A DNA stretch of 53,248 nucleotides from Oscillibacter sp. (GTDB lineage: Bacteria > Bacillota > Clostridia > Oscillospirales > Oscillospiraceae): contig JAAVZX010000070.1 of the NCBI GenBank assembly GCA_022791875.1, positions 1 to 53,248 of the forward strand, given 5' to 3'. Shown piece by piece: positions 16,875 through 24,873 of the stretch. Both the position numbers and the translations under genes were made by a program. How positions within the stretch are numbered: the stretch's first letter is position 1; every line of letters begins with the position of its first letter. The notes under the pieces were generated by a model. It searched no databases. It was not told the DNA's origin and worked only from the letters and a program-made list of their open reading frames with translations.

Positions 16875-17810
16875 TTATGAGTTCCAGGCGACGGCGGAGA
16901 AGCAGATTTGGCCGTCTGAGGCGGTGAAGGTGAGGTCCGCAATGCGCTGGGGGAGCTTTTCGCCGGTGCCGCTCGTCTCCGTGAGGCGGAGGCGGGCCTG
17001 GAAACTGCCGTCTTCCAGGCGGTCCAGGGCTTCCACGGCGTAGACGCAGATTCCGCTGTAGGCGCTGTCGGGCTGGTAGGCTCCGTCTTTCAGGGTGAAG
17101 TGTTCGGTGGAGCGGTGGGACTGGGGCGGGGCGGCGAACCAGGCGGTCAGCCATTGATCAACCTGCTCCGTGGTGGGCAGGCCGTTCCGGTGGAGGCCGC
17201 GCCAGCACCAGGTTAAGACGGCGCCCCAGGTGTCGAGGAAGGTTCCATCTTCGTATGCGGGCAGGAAGCGGAATTCGCAGGCTTCACCCGCCAGGCTGAA
17301 TGCCTCCCGCAGCTCCGGGGTGAGGGAGACCGGTCCCGGTTCCGCGTCCAGGGCCTCCAGAAGGTCCGCAAGCTCACGGGCCGCGGTCTTGCGGAGGCCG
17401 TAGGGACCCGGTTCCACAACGGTGGTCAGGTGGGATCGGAGGACTTCGCCGCGGAGGCCCGTGTAGGCGGGTGGCTGGAACTCGGGGGCGGGACGTTGGG
17501 GGAGCAGGACGGCGAGGGTGAGGGCCAGCGCCGCGCCTGCCGCCAGGACTGCGGTGGGGAGGCGGCTTCGGCGCGGCGGCGGGGTGAATGATGTGTCGCC
17601 GCCGCAGAGGCGGTTCCAGTCTACGGCCAGAACCTGGCAGAGGCGTTCCAGCATCCCCAGGTCGGGGACGGTCTGGCCGCGTTCCCAGTTGCTGACGGCT
17701 TGGCGGGTGACGGATAGAGCTTCCGCCAGGGCTTGCTGGGAGAGGCCGCGGGACTTGCGCAGTCCGGCCAGCCTTTGGGCGAACTCTTTGTAGATGGAAT
17801 TGGTGTCCAT
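16875..17810 (-). CDS. membrane-anchored XRE-family regulator
   Basis: A 311-residue protein with an N-terminal helix-turn-helix at about residues 12-70 (LRKSRGLSQQALAEALSVTRQAVSNWERG), a membrane segment near 86-107 (LPTAVLAAGAALALTLAVLLP), and a 200-residue domain that would lie outside the cell and that I do not recognise. The layout suggests a one-component signal-transducing regulator or an envelope sensor. No obvious target is adjacent except itself and the divergent nucleotidase gene, 530 bp away beyond repeats. An extended -10 (TGCTATACT) lies just upstream at about 17835-17843. Confidence 0.85.
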   Translation of the reverse strand: MDTNSIYKEFAQRLAGLRKSRGLSQQALAEALSVTRQAVSNWERGQTVPDLGMLERLCQVLAVDWNRLCGGDTSFTPPPRRSRLPTAVLAAGAALALTLAVLLPQRPAPEFQPPAYTGLRGEVLRSHLTTVVEPGPYGLRKTAARELADLLEALDAEPGPVSLTPELREAFSLAGEACEFRFLPAYEDGTFLDTWGAVLTWCWRGLHRNGLPTTEQVDQWLTAWFAAPPQSHRSTEHFTLKDGAYQPDSAYSGICVYAVEALDRLEDGSFQARLRLTETSGTGEKLPQRIADLTFTASDGQICFSAVAWNS

Positions 17811-17834
17811 GCCGGGTCACTTCCTTTCGGGTTC

Positions 17835-17843
17835 AGTATAGCA
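17835..17843 (-). promoter_or_regulatory. extended -10 promoter of the XRE gene
   Basis: Minus-strand TGCTATACT about 25 bp before the start codon; the -35 is poor, consistent with an extended -10 promoter. Confidence 0.45.
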
Positions 17844-17926
17844 GAAGGGTGGAGGGATGGAAAGCAATTCCTTGTGAAATTGGGGGGGCAATGATTTGTT
17901 GCAGGGGGTGCGGTGGGCGCGGGGGA

Positions 17927-17954
17927 GGGGACGCCGAGGGCGGCGTCCCCTACG
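17927..17954 (+). repeat. C-family palindrome, copy C1
   Basis: GGGGACGCC / GGCGTCCCC followed by TACG. Together with C2 it fills part of a 530-bp gene-free gap. Confidence 0.75.
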
Positions 17955-17991
17955 GTGTGCGTCTATTGCAACTGCCAGGGGCGCGGGGGAA

Positions 17992-18019
17992 GGGCGGACA
18001 CAGAGGTCCGCCCCTACGG
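17992..18019 (+). repeat. C-family palindrome, copy C2
   Basis: GGGCGGAC / GTCCGCCC followed by CTACGG. Different arms from C1 yet fully complementary. Confidence 0.75.
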
Positions 18020-18048
18020 ATGCGTTTTGTAAACAGTCGCAAGAATTT

Positions 18049-18222
18049 GTGGGACCTTCCATGTCAATGGAAGGTCCCACTCGCTTACGCTTCGTTACCG
18101 TGTGACAAGCTTTAACAACCGCCAGAGTATAGAGCGGTACTAAAAAGTTCTTTTTCGGTTCCTTTTTCTTTCAAGAAAAAGGAACCCGCCGGAGGCCGGA
18201 AGCCCGGCTGGCAGTCCTCCGC
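18049..18222 (+). repeat. B-family composite repeat, copy B4 (longest)
   Basis: Hairpin 1 at 18049-18080 (GTGGGACCTTCCAT / ATGGAAGGTCCCAC), linker TCGCTTACGCTTCGTTACCG, mini-stem ACCGC/GCGGT, TAAAAAGTTCTTTTT, AT hairpin at 18157-18186 (14-bp arms) and a tail CCGCCGGAGGCCGGAAGCCC that is the A-family core. This copy links families A and B. Confidence 0.9.
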
Positions 18223-18271
18223 AAAAAAATCCATCAAGTTTGAAAATTTTACTATCTATTTTGTAGGAACG

Positions 18272-18280
18272 TGGTATAAT
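18272..18280 (+). promoter_or_regulatory. extended -10 promoter of the nucleotidase gene
   Basis: TGGTATAAT with no good -35, about 60 bp before the start codon and just after repeat B4. Confidence 0.6.
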
Positions 18281-18339
18281 GGAGGAAACCGCGCGGCGCG
18301 GACTGTGTGCGCTGGCGGAAATACGAAGGAGGTATCGGA

Positions 18340-20280
18340 ATGAGGAAAAAGATTCTGTCCCTGCTGCTGGTTCTGGCGATGATGCTGTCTCTGGGCGTCA
18401 CGGTCAGCGCCGCAGAGGATGACGGGAGCCTGGAGGGGTCTGTCGTCATCCTTCACACCAACGACGTCCATGGCGCGGTCGCGGGCTACGCGAAGGCCGC
18501 GGCTCTGAAGGAGGAGTATGAGAAGGCCGGGGCCTACGTGCTGCTTCTGGACGCCGGCGACTTCATCCAGGGCGATCCCACCGTCAGCGTGTCCCAGGGC
18601 AAGACTGCCGTGGAGCTGATGAACATGGCGGGCTATGACGCCGCCGCGCCCGGCAACCACGAGTTCGACTATGGCTACGAAAACCTGAAAGCGCTGGAGG
18701 AGGACGCCAAGTTCCCCATCCTCTGCGCCAACATCCTGACGGTGGATCAGACTGTGACCGCAGGCGACGCCACCATCACCTCCGGCACCAACGCGTTCCA
18801 GGCCAGCACGGTCTTCACTGCCCCTGACGGCAAGAAGATCGGCGTCTTCGGACTCACCACGCCCGAAACCGCCACCAAGGCCCATCCCGCCAAGATCCAG
18901 GGCATCAAGTTCGACGCGGGCACCGCGCTGTTCAATGCCGCTGAGGTAACGGTCAACTACCTCCGCAACACCGAGAAGTGCGACTATGTCATCTGCCTGG
19001 GCCACCTGGGCATCGACGACGAGTCCGTAGGCAACCGCTCCATCGACCTGCTGGAGAAGGTCAGCGGCATCGACGTCTTCATCGACGGCCACTCCCACTC
19101 CACCCAGGAGGAGGTCAACGAGGCCACCGGCGGCGGCAAGGTGGGCGACACCATCATCACCTCCACCGGCACGAAGCTGGCCAACGTGGGCGTCGTGACC
19201 ATCACCGCCGACGGCATCGTGGCCACCACCACCGCTACCGAGAACCTCAGCGACGCCAACGCCGAGGTCGCTGCCCGCGCCGCCGCCATCCAGAAGGAGA
19301 TCGACGACGACTACGGCGCCGTCTTCGCCAAGACGGAAGTGCTCCTGAACGGCGACAAGGACCCCGGCAACCGCACCGAGGAAACCAACCTGGGCGACCT
19401 GATCACCGACGCCCTGGTCTGGGGCGCTGAGAAGAACGGCGAGGCCGTGGACGCGGCCATCACCAACGGCGGCGGCATCCGGGCCCCCATCGCCGCAGGC
19501 GACATCACCAAGAAGGACGTGAACACCGTCCTGCCCTTCGGCAACACCCTGAGCATCGTCAAGATCACCGGCGCTGAGCTGCTGGAGGCCCTGGAAGCCT
19601 CTACCTTCTCCACCCCCACCGCTGTGGGCGGCTTCCCCCAGGTCAGCGGCATCGAGTTCACCGTGAACACCAACAACGCCTTCAGCGAGGGCGACCTGTA
19701 TCCCGGCTCCACCTACCACAAGCCCGCCTCCATTGAGCGCGTGACCATCGACACGGTGGGCGGCAAGGAGTTCGACCCGGAGGCCACCTACGCCATTGCC
19801 ACCAACGACTTTATGGCCGCCGGCGGCGACACCTACTACGCCTTCGCCGCCGCCTCCGTCAACTACGACCTGGGCCTGCCCATGGACGAAGTGCTGATGG
19901 ACTACATCAAGGAAGAGCTGAACGGCGTCGTCACCGAGGAAGCCTATGGCAAGCCCGCGGGCCGCATCGGCATCGCCACGGCTGCGCCGGAGACGCCCGC
20001 TCCCGCTGAGGAGCCCGCCCCTGCCCCCGCGCCGGAGCCCGCTCCCGCCCCCGCTCCCGAGCCGGCTCCCGAAGCCGATTCCGGGTTCAAGTCCGCCTCC
20101 GGCCCCGCCAACGGCGATGATGCTTACATCGTCGAGGAGGGCGACTGCCTGTGGAGCATTGCCCGGAGGTTCTACGGCACCGGCACGAAGTGGAACGTCA
20201 TCTACGAGGCCAACAAGGCCACGATGAAGGACGCGGACACCCTCGATGTCGGCCAGGTTCTGACCATTCCCGAGCTGTAA
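18340..20280 (+). CDS. secreted 5'-nucleotidase/cyclic phosphodiesterase with C-terminal LysM
   Basis: A 646-residue exported enzyme of the UshA/YfkN type that releases phosphate from nucleotides outside the cell. Signal peptide: KKILSLLLVLAMMLSLGVTVSA. Metallophosphoesterase motifs in order: ILHTNDVHG, DAGDFIQGD, PGNHEFDYG, GHLGIDD and DGHSHS; then the 5'-nucleotidase C-terminal domain with TNGGGIRAPIAAGDIT and VLPFGNTL. A Pro/Ala/Glu linker (about residues 547-580) leads to a LysM domain (EEGDCLWSIARRFYG...VGQVLTIPEL) that should hold it on peptidoglycan. ATG 18340 with AAGGAGG eight bases upstream. Monocistronic, ended by the terminator at 20296. The LysM fusion in place of an LPXTG anchor is notable. 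Confidence 0.95.
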   Translation: MRKKILSLLLVLAMMLSLGVTVSAAEDDGSLEGSVVILHTNDVHGAVAGYAKAAALKEEYEKAGAYVLLLDAGDFIQGDPTVSVSQGKTAVELMNMAGYDAAAPGNHEFDYGYENLKALEEDAKFPILCANILTVDQTVTAGDATITSGTNAFQASTVFTAPDGKKIGVFGLTTPETATKAHPAKIQGIKFDAGTALFNAAEVTVNYLRNTEKCDYVICLGHLGIDDESVGNRSIDLLEKVSGIDVFIDGHSHSTQEEVNEATGGGKVGDTIITSTGTKLANVGVVTITADGIVATTTATENLSDANAEVAARAAAIQKEIDDDYGAVFAKTEVLLNGDKDPGNRTEETNLGDLITDALVWGAEKNGEAVDAAITNGGGIRAPIAAGDITKKDVNTVLPFGNTLSIVKITGAELLEALEASTFSTPTAVGGFPQVSGIEFTVNTNNAFSEGDLYPGSTYHKPASIERVTIDTVGGKEFDPEATYAIATNDFMAAGGDTYYAFAAASVNYDLGLPMDEVLMDYIKEELNGVVTEEAYGKPAGRIGIATAAPETPAPAEEPAPAPAPEPAPAPAPEPAPEADSGFKSASGPANGDDAYIVEEGDCLWSIARRFYGTGTKWNVIYEANKATMKDADTLDVGQVLTIPEL

Positions 20281-20295
20281 CACTGTGTGCATGAG

Positions 20296-20327
20296 AAAAG
20301 TCCGGAGTATACGCTCCGGACTTTTTC
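20296..20327. terminator. bidirectional terminator
   Basis: AGTCCGGAG / CTCCGGACT with A-tract before and TTTTT after, between the convergent nucleotidase and MerR genes; it overlaps the end of the MerR gene region. Confidence 0.85.
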
Positions 20328-20689
20328 TATGCCTCCCGGCCCTTGATGGCCCGTTGATAGAGGGTGATTTTCGCGTCCAGGTTTTCCAGGCAGTCCGCCC
20401 AGCGCCGCTGCTGCTCCAGCACGCGGGTTCGGTGGGCCTCCAGCATTTCCAGGCGCTGGGGCATCGTGGCTTCGCCCCGGTAACGCAGATCCGAGTAGCG
20501 CCGGATGTCCCCCAGGGGCATCCCCGTCTCTTTCAGGCGCCGGATGAACTGAATCCACGCCGCGTCCTCCTCCCCGTAGACCCGCCGCCCGTTCCGGTCC
20601 CGGGAGACGAGCAGGAGGCCCTTCTTTTCATAGTAGCGCAGGGTGCTTTCCGGTAAATTGACCCGCCGGGACATCTCGCCGATGGTCAT
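20327..20689 (-). CDS. MerR-family transcriptional regulator
   Basis: A 120-residue regulator with the MerR winged helix at residues 1-70 (MTIGEMSRRVNLPESTLRYYEKKGLL) and a C-terminal coiled coil (residues about 78-115) for dimerisation. There is no cysteine cluster of the metal-sensing type (only one cysteine, CLENL), so it is closer to the AdhR/NmlR-like or drug-sensing group. It is divergent from a carboxymuconolactone-decarboxylase-like gene whose promoter has the 19-bp spacer that MerR proteins act on, so that gene is the likely target. Confidence 0.9.
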   Translation of the reverse strand: MTIGEMSRRVNLPESTLRYYEKKGLLLVSRDRNGRRVYGEEDAAWIQFIRRLKETGMPLGDIRRYSDLRYRGEATMPQRLEMLEAHRTRVLEQQRRWADCLENLDAKITLYQRAIKGREA

Positions 20690-20714
20690 TTTTCACGCCT
20701 CCCTAAAAAAGTGC

Positions 20715-20745
20715 TTGACATAAACTATGGTTTAAGCGCTATGCT
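20715..20745 (+). promoter_or_regulatory. MerR-type promoter with 19-bp spacer and dyad
   Basis: TTGACA (20715-20720), 19-bp spacer, TATGCT (20740-20745). The spacer contains TAAAC-TATG-GTTTA, the inverted repeat expected for a MerR operator between -35 and -10. Confidence 0.88.
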
Positions 20746-20778
20746 CCTGATCAACCAATCAAAAGGAGGATACACACT

Positions 20779-21156
20779 ATGAACCAAACGCGCTATGACA
20801 CCGGCTGGAAGCTGCTCCGGGAGATCGACGGCTCCGGCGGCGAAAGGGTCGTCCGCGCCCTGGAGGACATTGCCCCGGATCTGGGCCGCTATATCGTCGA
20901 ATTCGCCTTCGGCGACATCTACGCCCGCAGGGGCCTCAGCCTCCGGGAGCGGGAACTGCTCACCATTGCCAGTCTTCTCACCGCCGGAGGCTGTGAGCCC
21001 CAACTGGCCGTCCACATCCGCGGGGCCCTCAACGTGGGCGTTCCCAAGGAGAAAATCATCGAGGCCATGCTCCAATGCCTCCCCTACACCGGCTTCCCAA
21101 GGGTCCTGAACGCCGTTTTCACCGCCAAGGAGGTCTTCGCGGAACAGGCCGATTGA
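20779..21156 (+). CDS. carboxymuconolactone decarboxylase-family protein
   Basis: A 125-residue AhpD-like fold protein. LSLRERELLTIASLLTAGGCEPQLAVHIRGALNVGV is the usual core of this family. A single cysteine (GGCEPQL) stands where AhpD-type peroxidases have a CxxC pair, so peroxidase activity is doubtful and a decarboxylase-like or stress role remains open. Preceded by AAGGAGG. It is transcribed from a MerR-type promoter, pointing to induction by an electrophile or similar small molecule (inference). Ends in a shared terminator. Confidence 0.87.
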   Translation: MNQTRYDTGWKLLREIDGSGGERVVRALEDIAPDLGRYIVEFAFGDIYARRGLSLRERELLTIASLLTAGGCEPQLAVHIRGALNVGVPKEKIIEAMLQCLPYTGFPRVLNAVFTAKEVFAEQAD

Positions 21157-21163
21157 TGCCAGA

Positions 21164-21190
21164 AAAGCCCAGAGTCCAACTCTGGGCTTT
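21164..21190. terminator. bidirectional terminator
   Basis: AAAGCCCAGAGT / ACTCTGGGCTTT, 12-bp arms with a 3-nt loop, between the convergent carboxymuconolactone-decarboxylase-like and RNHCP genes. Confidence 0.85.
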
Positions 21191-21211
21191 CCTTAATCCG
21201 AAAACAGGCGT

Positions 21212-21637
21212 CTATTTCAGGCTTCCCGCCCCGCCCATCAAAGCGGTCATTTCCTCGATCCGCTCCAACGGGAACGGCGGTGCGCACAGCGGCTTCATGG
21301 CGATGCTCATCAGCTTCATGGGGTTATCGTCCGCCGCCACCCGGTTGGAGCTCAGCGCCCCACACCTCCGGCAGCGGTGAATCACCGCCCACTCGCCCCC
21401 CTTCCGCACCCAGACCGCAACCGGGTCCATCACCCCGCCGCAGTCCGCCGCGCGGTCCCCGGGCTCCACGTCCAGGTGGAGGCTTGCCAGGCAGTTCGGA
21501 CAATGGTTCCGATGCTCCGCCCCGGCCCCTTCGGGAATCACCTCCCGTCCGCACACCTTGCACGTAAACACCTCACGGCATCCGTGGGTCTTATACCAGC
21601 CTTTTTCAAATCGCTTCCGTTTATTTTCACGGTTCAT
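21212..21637 (-). CDS. RNHCP-domain protein
   Basis: A 141-residue protein with the eponymous motif EHRNHCPNCLASLHLD at about residue 42, preceded by FTCKVCGREV and followed by a second zinc-ribbon pattern HRCRRCGALSSNRVAADDNP. The four CxxC/CPxC pairs indicate two zinc-binding sites. RNHCP proteins are of unknown function. Start is ATG 21637 with AGGAGG upstream; the frame is open for 28 more codons that do not look family-like. Convergent with the preceding gene. Confidence 0.85.
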   Translation of the reverse strand: MNRENKRKRFEKGWYKTHGCREVFTCKVCGREVIPEGAGAEHRNHCPNCLASLHLDVEPGDRAADCGGVMDPVAVWVRKGGEWAVIHRCRRCGALSSNRVAADDNPMKLMSIAMKPLCAPPFPLERIEEMTALMGGAGSLK

Positions 21638-21833
21638 GTTTTTCCTCCTGAAGACTCGTATACCATCTTCCGGGAGGAATGGCCATATTAAAGATTTGCC
21701 AACCTCCCGGTCAGCCCACACTAGCCTTCCACAAGTTTTTCATCTTCATTTGCACCCTTTCAAAACAGATATCAGCCCATAACAGGCCACCCTAACTATA
21801 CCACACTCCCACGCAAAAATCAACCATTCCCCC

Positions 21834-21862
21834 TTGCAAGCTCCGCGCAACACTGCTACAAT
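21834..21862 (+). promoter_or_regulatory. SigA promoter of the phosphatase operon
   Basis: TTGCAA (21834-21839), 17 bp, TACAAT (21857-21862) with an upstream TG. An A-family repeat lies between it and the first gene, so the repeat would be in the 5' untranslated region. Confidence 0.72.
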
Positions 21863-21892
21863 GCTTAAAGACGAAAGACTGTCCCACCCCGC

Positions 21893-21982
21893 GGGGGACG
21901 GGGGGCCTCCGGCGGCCAGAGGGCTTTGCCCTCTGGACTCCCACCAGGGAGGCACGCGCCTCCCTGGACCCTGGCAGATCAC
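21893..21982 (+). repeat. A-family modular repeat, copy A2
   Basis: Almost identical to copy A1 (about 20.6 kb away): GGGGGCCTCCGGCGGCC, CCAGAGGG/CCCTCTGG, CCAGGGAGGC/GCCTCCCTGG, ending GGCAGATCAC then ATTTTG. It lies in the leader of the phosphatase operon. Confidence 0.85.
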
Positions 21983-22022
21983 TCATTTTGATACTCTTTA
22001 CTTCTATCGGAGGTGCTTTTCT

Positions 22023-22685
22023 ATGCCTTGTGTGCGTTTCGATAACGTTATCTTTGATCTTGATGGTACTGTCCTGAACACTATCGACGATCTCGCCGGG
22101 GCCGGGAACTGGGTCTGCCAGCAGAACGGTTGGCCCCAATTCTCCGTCGCTGAGTTCATGGCCATGGTCGGGCACGGGATTCCAAACCTTGTCTCCCGCT
22201 TCTCGCCCCCCGACTGCCAGTCCCCCGAACAGCTCCGGCACACCCTCTCCCAATTCACCGCCTACTACACCGCCCACAACATGGACAAAACCGCCCCCTA
22301 TCCCGGCATCCCCGCCCTCCTTGCCCGCCTCCGGGATGCCGGAATCCACATGACCGTCTACTCCAACAAGGCCGACGCCCTCAGCCGGGCCATCATCGCC
22401 CGCTATTTCCCCGACACCTTCCACCTCGTCCGCGGCAAAGTCGACGGCGTCCCCGTGAAGCCCGACCCCACAGGCGTCCGCCAGATCCTGACAGACCTCT
22501 CCGCCGGCCCCGCCCGCACCCTCTTCGTCGGGGACAGCAGCGTGGACATCCACACCGCCCACAACGCGGGCCTCCCCGCCTGCGGCGTCTCCTGGGGCTT
22601 CCGCCCCCGCCAGTCCCTCGTCGACGCCGGCGCCGATTTCCTGGCCGATACCGTTGAAGAACTGGAGGCGGTGATCCGATGCTGA
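22023..22685 (+). CDS. HAD-family phosphatase (phosphoglycolate phosphatase-like)
   Basis: A 220-residue HAD hydrolase with motif I FDLDGTVLNT (Asp nucleophile), motif II VYSNKAD, motif III lysine in GVPVKPDP and motif IV FVGDSSVDI, plus a helical cap between motifs I and II, as in Gph/PgmB-type enzymes. Substrate not resolvable. ATG 22023 preceded by GGAGG. Its TGA overlaps the following ATG by seven bases, so the two genes are translationally coupled. Confidence 0.9.
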   Translation: MPCVRFDNVIFDLDGTVLNTIDDLAGAGNWVCQQNGWPQFSVAEFMAMVGHGIPNLVSRFSPPDCQSPEQLRHTLSQFTAYYTAHNMDKTAPYPGIPALLARLRDAGIHMTVYSNKADALSRAIIARYFPDTFHLVRGKVDGVPVKPDPTGVRQILTDLSAGPARTLFVGDSSVDIHTAHNAGLPACGVSWGFRPRQSLVDAGADFLADTVEELEAVIRC

Positions 22686-23083
22686 GCTTCGACCAGACCG
22701 CGGATCTGCTGGACGAGATTGCCGCGGTCTTCCCCCCGGTCCTGTTCGACGGCCTCAACGGCGGCGTCAACCTCCAGGAGGACGCCCTGCCCGACCCCGA
22801 GTTCCCCGGCGAGGATATCTACATCCTGGGCGAATACTGCGACGACCTGCTGGGGCACTATATCAACCTCTACTACGGCTCCTTCGCCGCCCTGGCGGTG
22901 CTGGAGGCGTGGACCCCGGAGGACTGGCGGCGCGAACTGCGCCAAACCCTTTCCCACGAGCTGACCCACCACATGGAAGCCCGCGCCGGACTCCACGCCC
23001 TGGACGACAAGGACGCGGCGGAGCTGGCTGCGTGGCGGGAGGAATTCTCCCAGGAGGCGTCCGGCGATGAAGAACCCCGCTGA
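22679..23083 (+). CDS. zincin-like metallopeptidase-family protein
   Basis: A 134-residue protein with the zinc motif HELTHHME (HExxH) near residue 98, in the small zincin-1-type family of putative metalloproteases. Acidic N-terminal half with NGGVNLQEDALPDPE. No signal peptide, so cytoplasmic. Overlaps both neighbours (7 bases upstream, 17 downstream), a compact operon. Physiological substrate unknown. Confidence 0.82.
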   Translation: MLSFDQTADLLDEIAAVFPPVLFDGLNGGVNLQEDALPDPEFPGEDIYILGEYCDDLLGHYINLYYGSFAALAVLEAWTPEDWRRELRQTLSHELTHHMEARAGLHALDDKDAAELAAWREEFSQEASGDEEPR

Positions 23084-24059
23084 AAAACCCACGGGCTACG
23101 CCCTTCTCAGCCAGTACCGCGGCGAGCTGATGGGCCTCGCCATGCTCTGGGTCATGCTGTTCCACGCCTACGAGTTCGACTTCGCAAGCCCGTACCTGAA
23201 CGCCTTCAAATGGCTGGGGTTCAGCGGGGTGGACATGTTCTTTCTGCTCTCCGGCCTGGGGCTCTACGGCTCCATCGTCCGGCGGGACGAGCCCTTCCGT
23301 TCCTACTTCCGCCGCCGCTGCGCTCGGGTCCTGCCCGCCTACTGGCTGGTAGTGGGCCTGTACAGCCTCTGGCTTCGGCTCCAGGGGCGGATCTCCATCA
23401 CGACGGCCCTCTGGAGCCTGTCGACCCTCCACTACTGGTTCCATATCCCTGGGGCGTTCAACTGGTACGTCCCGGCGCTGCTGCTGTTCTACGCGTTAGC
23501 GCCGCTCTGGGTGAAGGTCCTGCGCCGGTGCCGGTATCGGGGGCTTGTGACGCTTCTGACCTTTCCCCTGGCCTATGGGATTTACCGGCTCTCCATCCCT
23601 GTTGGGCTGAACTATATGTCCGACTTTTTGGACCGGATTCCGACGTTTGCGGCGGGGCTGCTGGCGGGGTGCTATCTTGCTGAGAAACAGCCTTTTTCGC
23701 GCCGTCATGGGCTGGCCTGGGGGGCTGTGGCTTTGTGCGGGATCGCGGTTGCGGTGCTGCGAGTGCGGGGGAGACTGTACATTTCTACGTGCTACATGGT
23801 GGGGGCCTGCGTGTTTCCGTTCTGCCTGCTGCTGGCTAAGGGGCTGGACTTGGTGCGGTGGGAGTGGGTGCGGCGGCCTCTGCGGTTCCTGGGGGCTTAC
23901 AGCTTGGAGATCTATCTGCTGAACGTCATCATTACGCGGGAGTTTGAGACGCTTTCAGGGTGGTTTTCCTGGGACGCGGGGCATGGGGTTTATTACCTGT
24001 GCGTTTATGCGGTGAATCTGGTGCTTGCTGTTTGGCTGCATAGGATGCTCCAAAGATAA
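23067..24059 (+). CDS. acyltransferase family 3 membrane protein
   Basis: A 330-residue integral membrane O-acyltransferase of the OatA/NodX-type group. N-terminal RGELMGLAMLWVMLFHAYEF carries the conserved histidine, and FSGVDMFFLLSGLGLYGS and RRRCARVLPAYWLV follow in the usual order; about nine to ten membrane segments. It probably acylates a sugar of the wall or of a surface glycan. Overlaps the zincin gene by 17 bases. Codon use becomes more G/T-rich toward the 3' end than at the beginning, which is unusual but without a frame break. A second, distinct member is encoded at 33936-34982. Confidence 0.88.
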   Translation: MKNPAEKPTGYALLSQYRGELMGLAMLWVMLFHAYEFDFASPYLNAFKWLGFSGVDMFFLLSGLGLYGSIVRRDEPFRSYFRRRCARVLPAYWLVVGLYSLWLRLQGRISITTALWSLSTLHYWFHIPGAFNWYVPALLLFYALAPLWVKVLRRCRYRGLVTLLTFPLAYGIYRLSIPVGLNYMSDFLDRIPTFAAGLLAGCYLAEKQPFSRRHGLAWGAVALCGIAVAVLRVRGRLYISTCYMVGACVFPFCLLLAKGLDLVRWEWVRRPLRFLGAYSLEIYLLNVIITREFETLSGWFSWDAGHGVYYLCVYAVNLVLAVWLHRMLQR

Positions 24060-24070
24060 AAGTTTAGGGT

Positions 24071-24147
24071 CCAGCCCTTTTCAAAGGGCTGGCGGGTTTG
24101 GGCGGAGCCCAAAAAAGAACAGCGGCCTCGACGGCCGCTGTTCTTTT
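24071..24147. terminator. paired hairpins, bidirectional terminator
   Basis: First CCAGCCCTTT/AAAGGGCTGG (24071-24092), then AAAAGAACAGCGGCC / GGCCGCTGTTCTTTT (24113-24147). The second has A- and T-tails and lies between the convergent acyltransferase and livF genes. Confidence 0.85.
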
Positions 24148-24162
24148 ACAAAGCCTAAGTCT

Positions 24163-24873
24163 TCATCCATTCTTCCCCAAATAAGCCTCTCTGACCTTTT
24201 CATCGGCCAAAAGCTCCGCCCCAGTCCCAGACATCGTAATATTACCCGTCTCAAGCACATAGGCCAGATCCGCGATTTTCAAAGCCATGTTGGCGTTCTG
24301 CTCGATAAGGAGCACCGTCACGCCCTGGCGGTTGATCTCGGTAATAATGGAGAAGATATCCTGCACCACCAAAGGCGCCAGCCCCAGGGACGGCTCGTCG
24401 AGAAGCAGCAGTTTAGGCCGGGACATGAGGGCCCGCCCCACGGCCAGCATCTGCTGTTCGCCGCCGGAGAGGGTTCCGGAGAGCTGCCAGCTCCGCTCTT
24501 CCAGTCGGGGGAAGAGGCTGTAGACCCACTGGATATCCTTCTCGATGCCCGCCTTGTCCCGGCGGAGGTACGCGCCGATGCGGAGGTTTTCCACAACCGT
24601 CATGTCGGAGAAGACGCGGCGTCCCTCAGGGGACATGGCGATTCCGGAGGAAACGATGCGGTCGATGGACTTGCCCAGAAGGGCCTCGCCGTTCCACTCG
24701 ATGGAGCCGGAGGCCGCTTTCACCAGGCCGGTGATGGTCCGGAGGGTGGTGGACTTGCCCGCGCCGTTGGCCCCGATCAGGGTCACGATTTTACCGTCGG
24801 GGACTTCCAGGGAGATGCCCCGAAGGGCCTGGATGCCGCCATAGCTGACGTGGAGATTTTCAATTTTAAGCAT
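24163..24873 (-). CDS. livF: branched-chain amino acid ABC transporter ATPase LivF
   Basis: A 236-residue ATPase: Walker A GANGAGKSTT near residue 35, signature LSGGEQQMLAVGRAL, Walker B LLLLDEPSLGLAP, H-loop replaced as usual in LivF by LLIEQNA. One of the two ATPases that energise branched-chain amino acid uptake. Its ATG overlaps the end of livG by eight bases. Last gene of livKHMGF. Confidence 0.96.
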   Translation of the reverse strand: MLKIENLHVSYGGIQALRGISLEVPDGKIVTLIGANGAGKSTTLRTITGLVKAASGSIEWNGEALLGKSIDRIVSSGIAMSPEGRRVFSDMTVVENLRIGAYLRRDKAGIEKDIQWVYSLFPRLEERSWQLSGTLSGGEQQMLAVGRALMSRPKLLLLDEPSLGLAPLVVQDIFSIITEINRQGVTVLLIEQNANMALKIADLAYVLETGNITMSGTGAELLADEKVREAYLGKNG

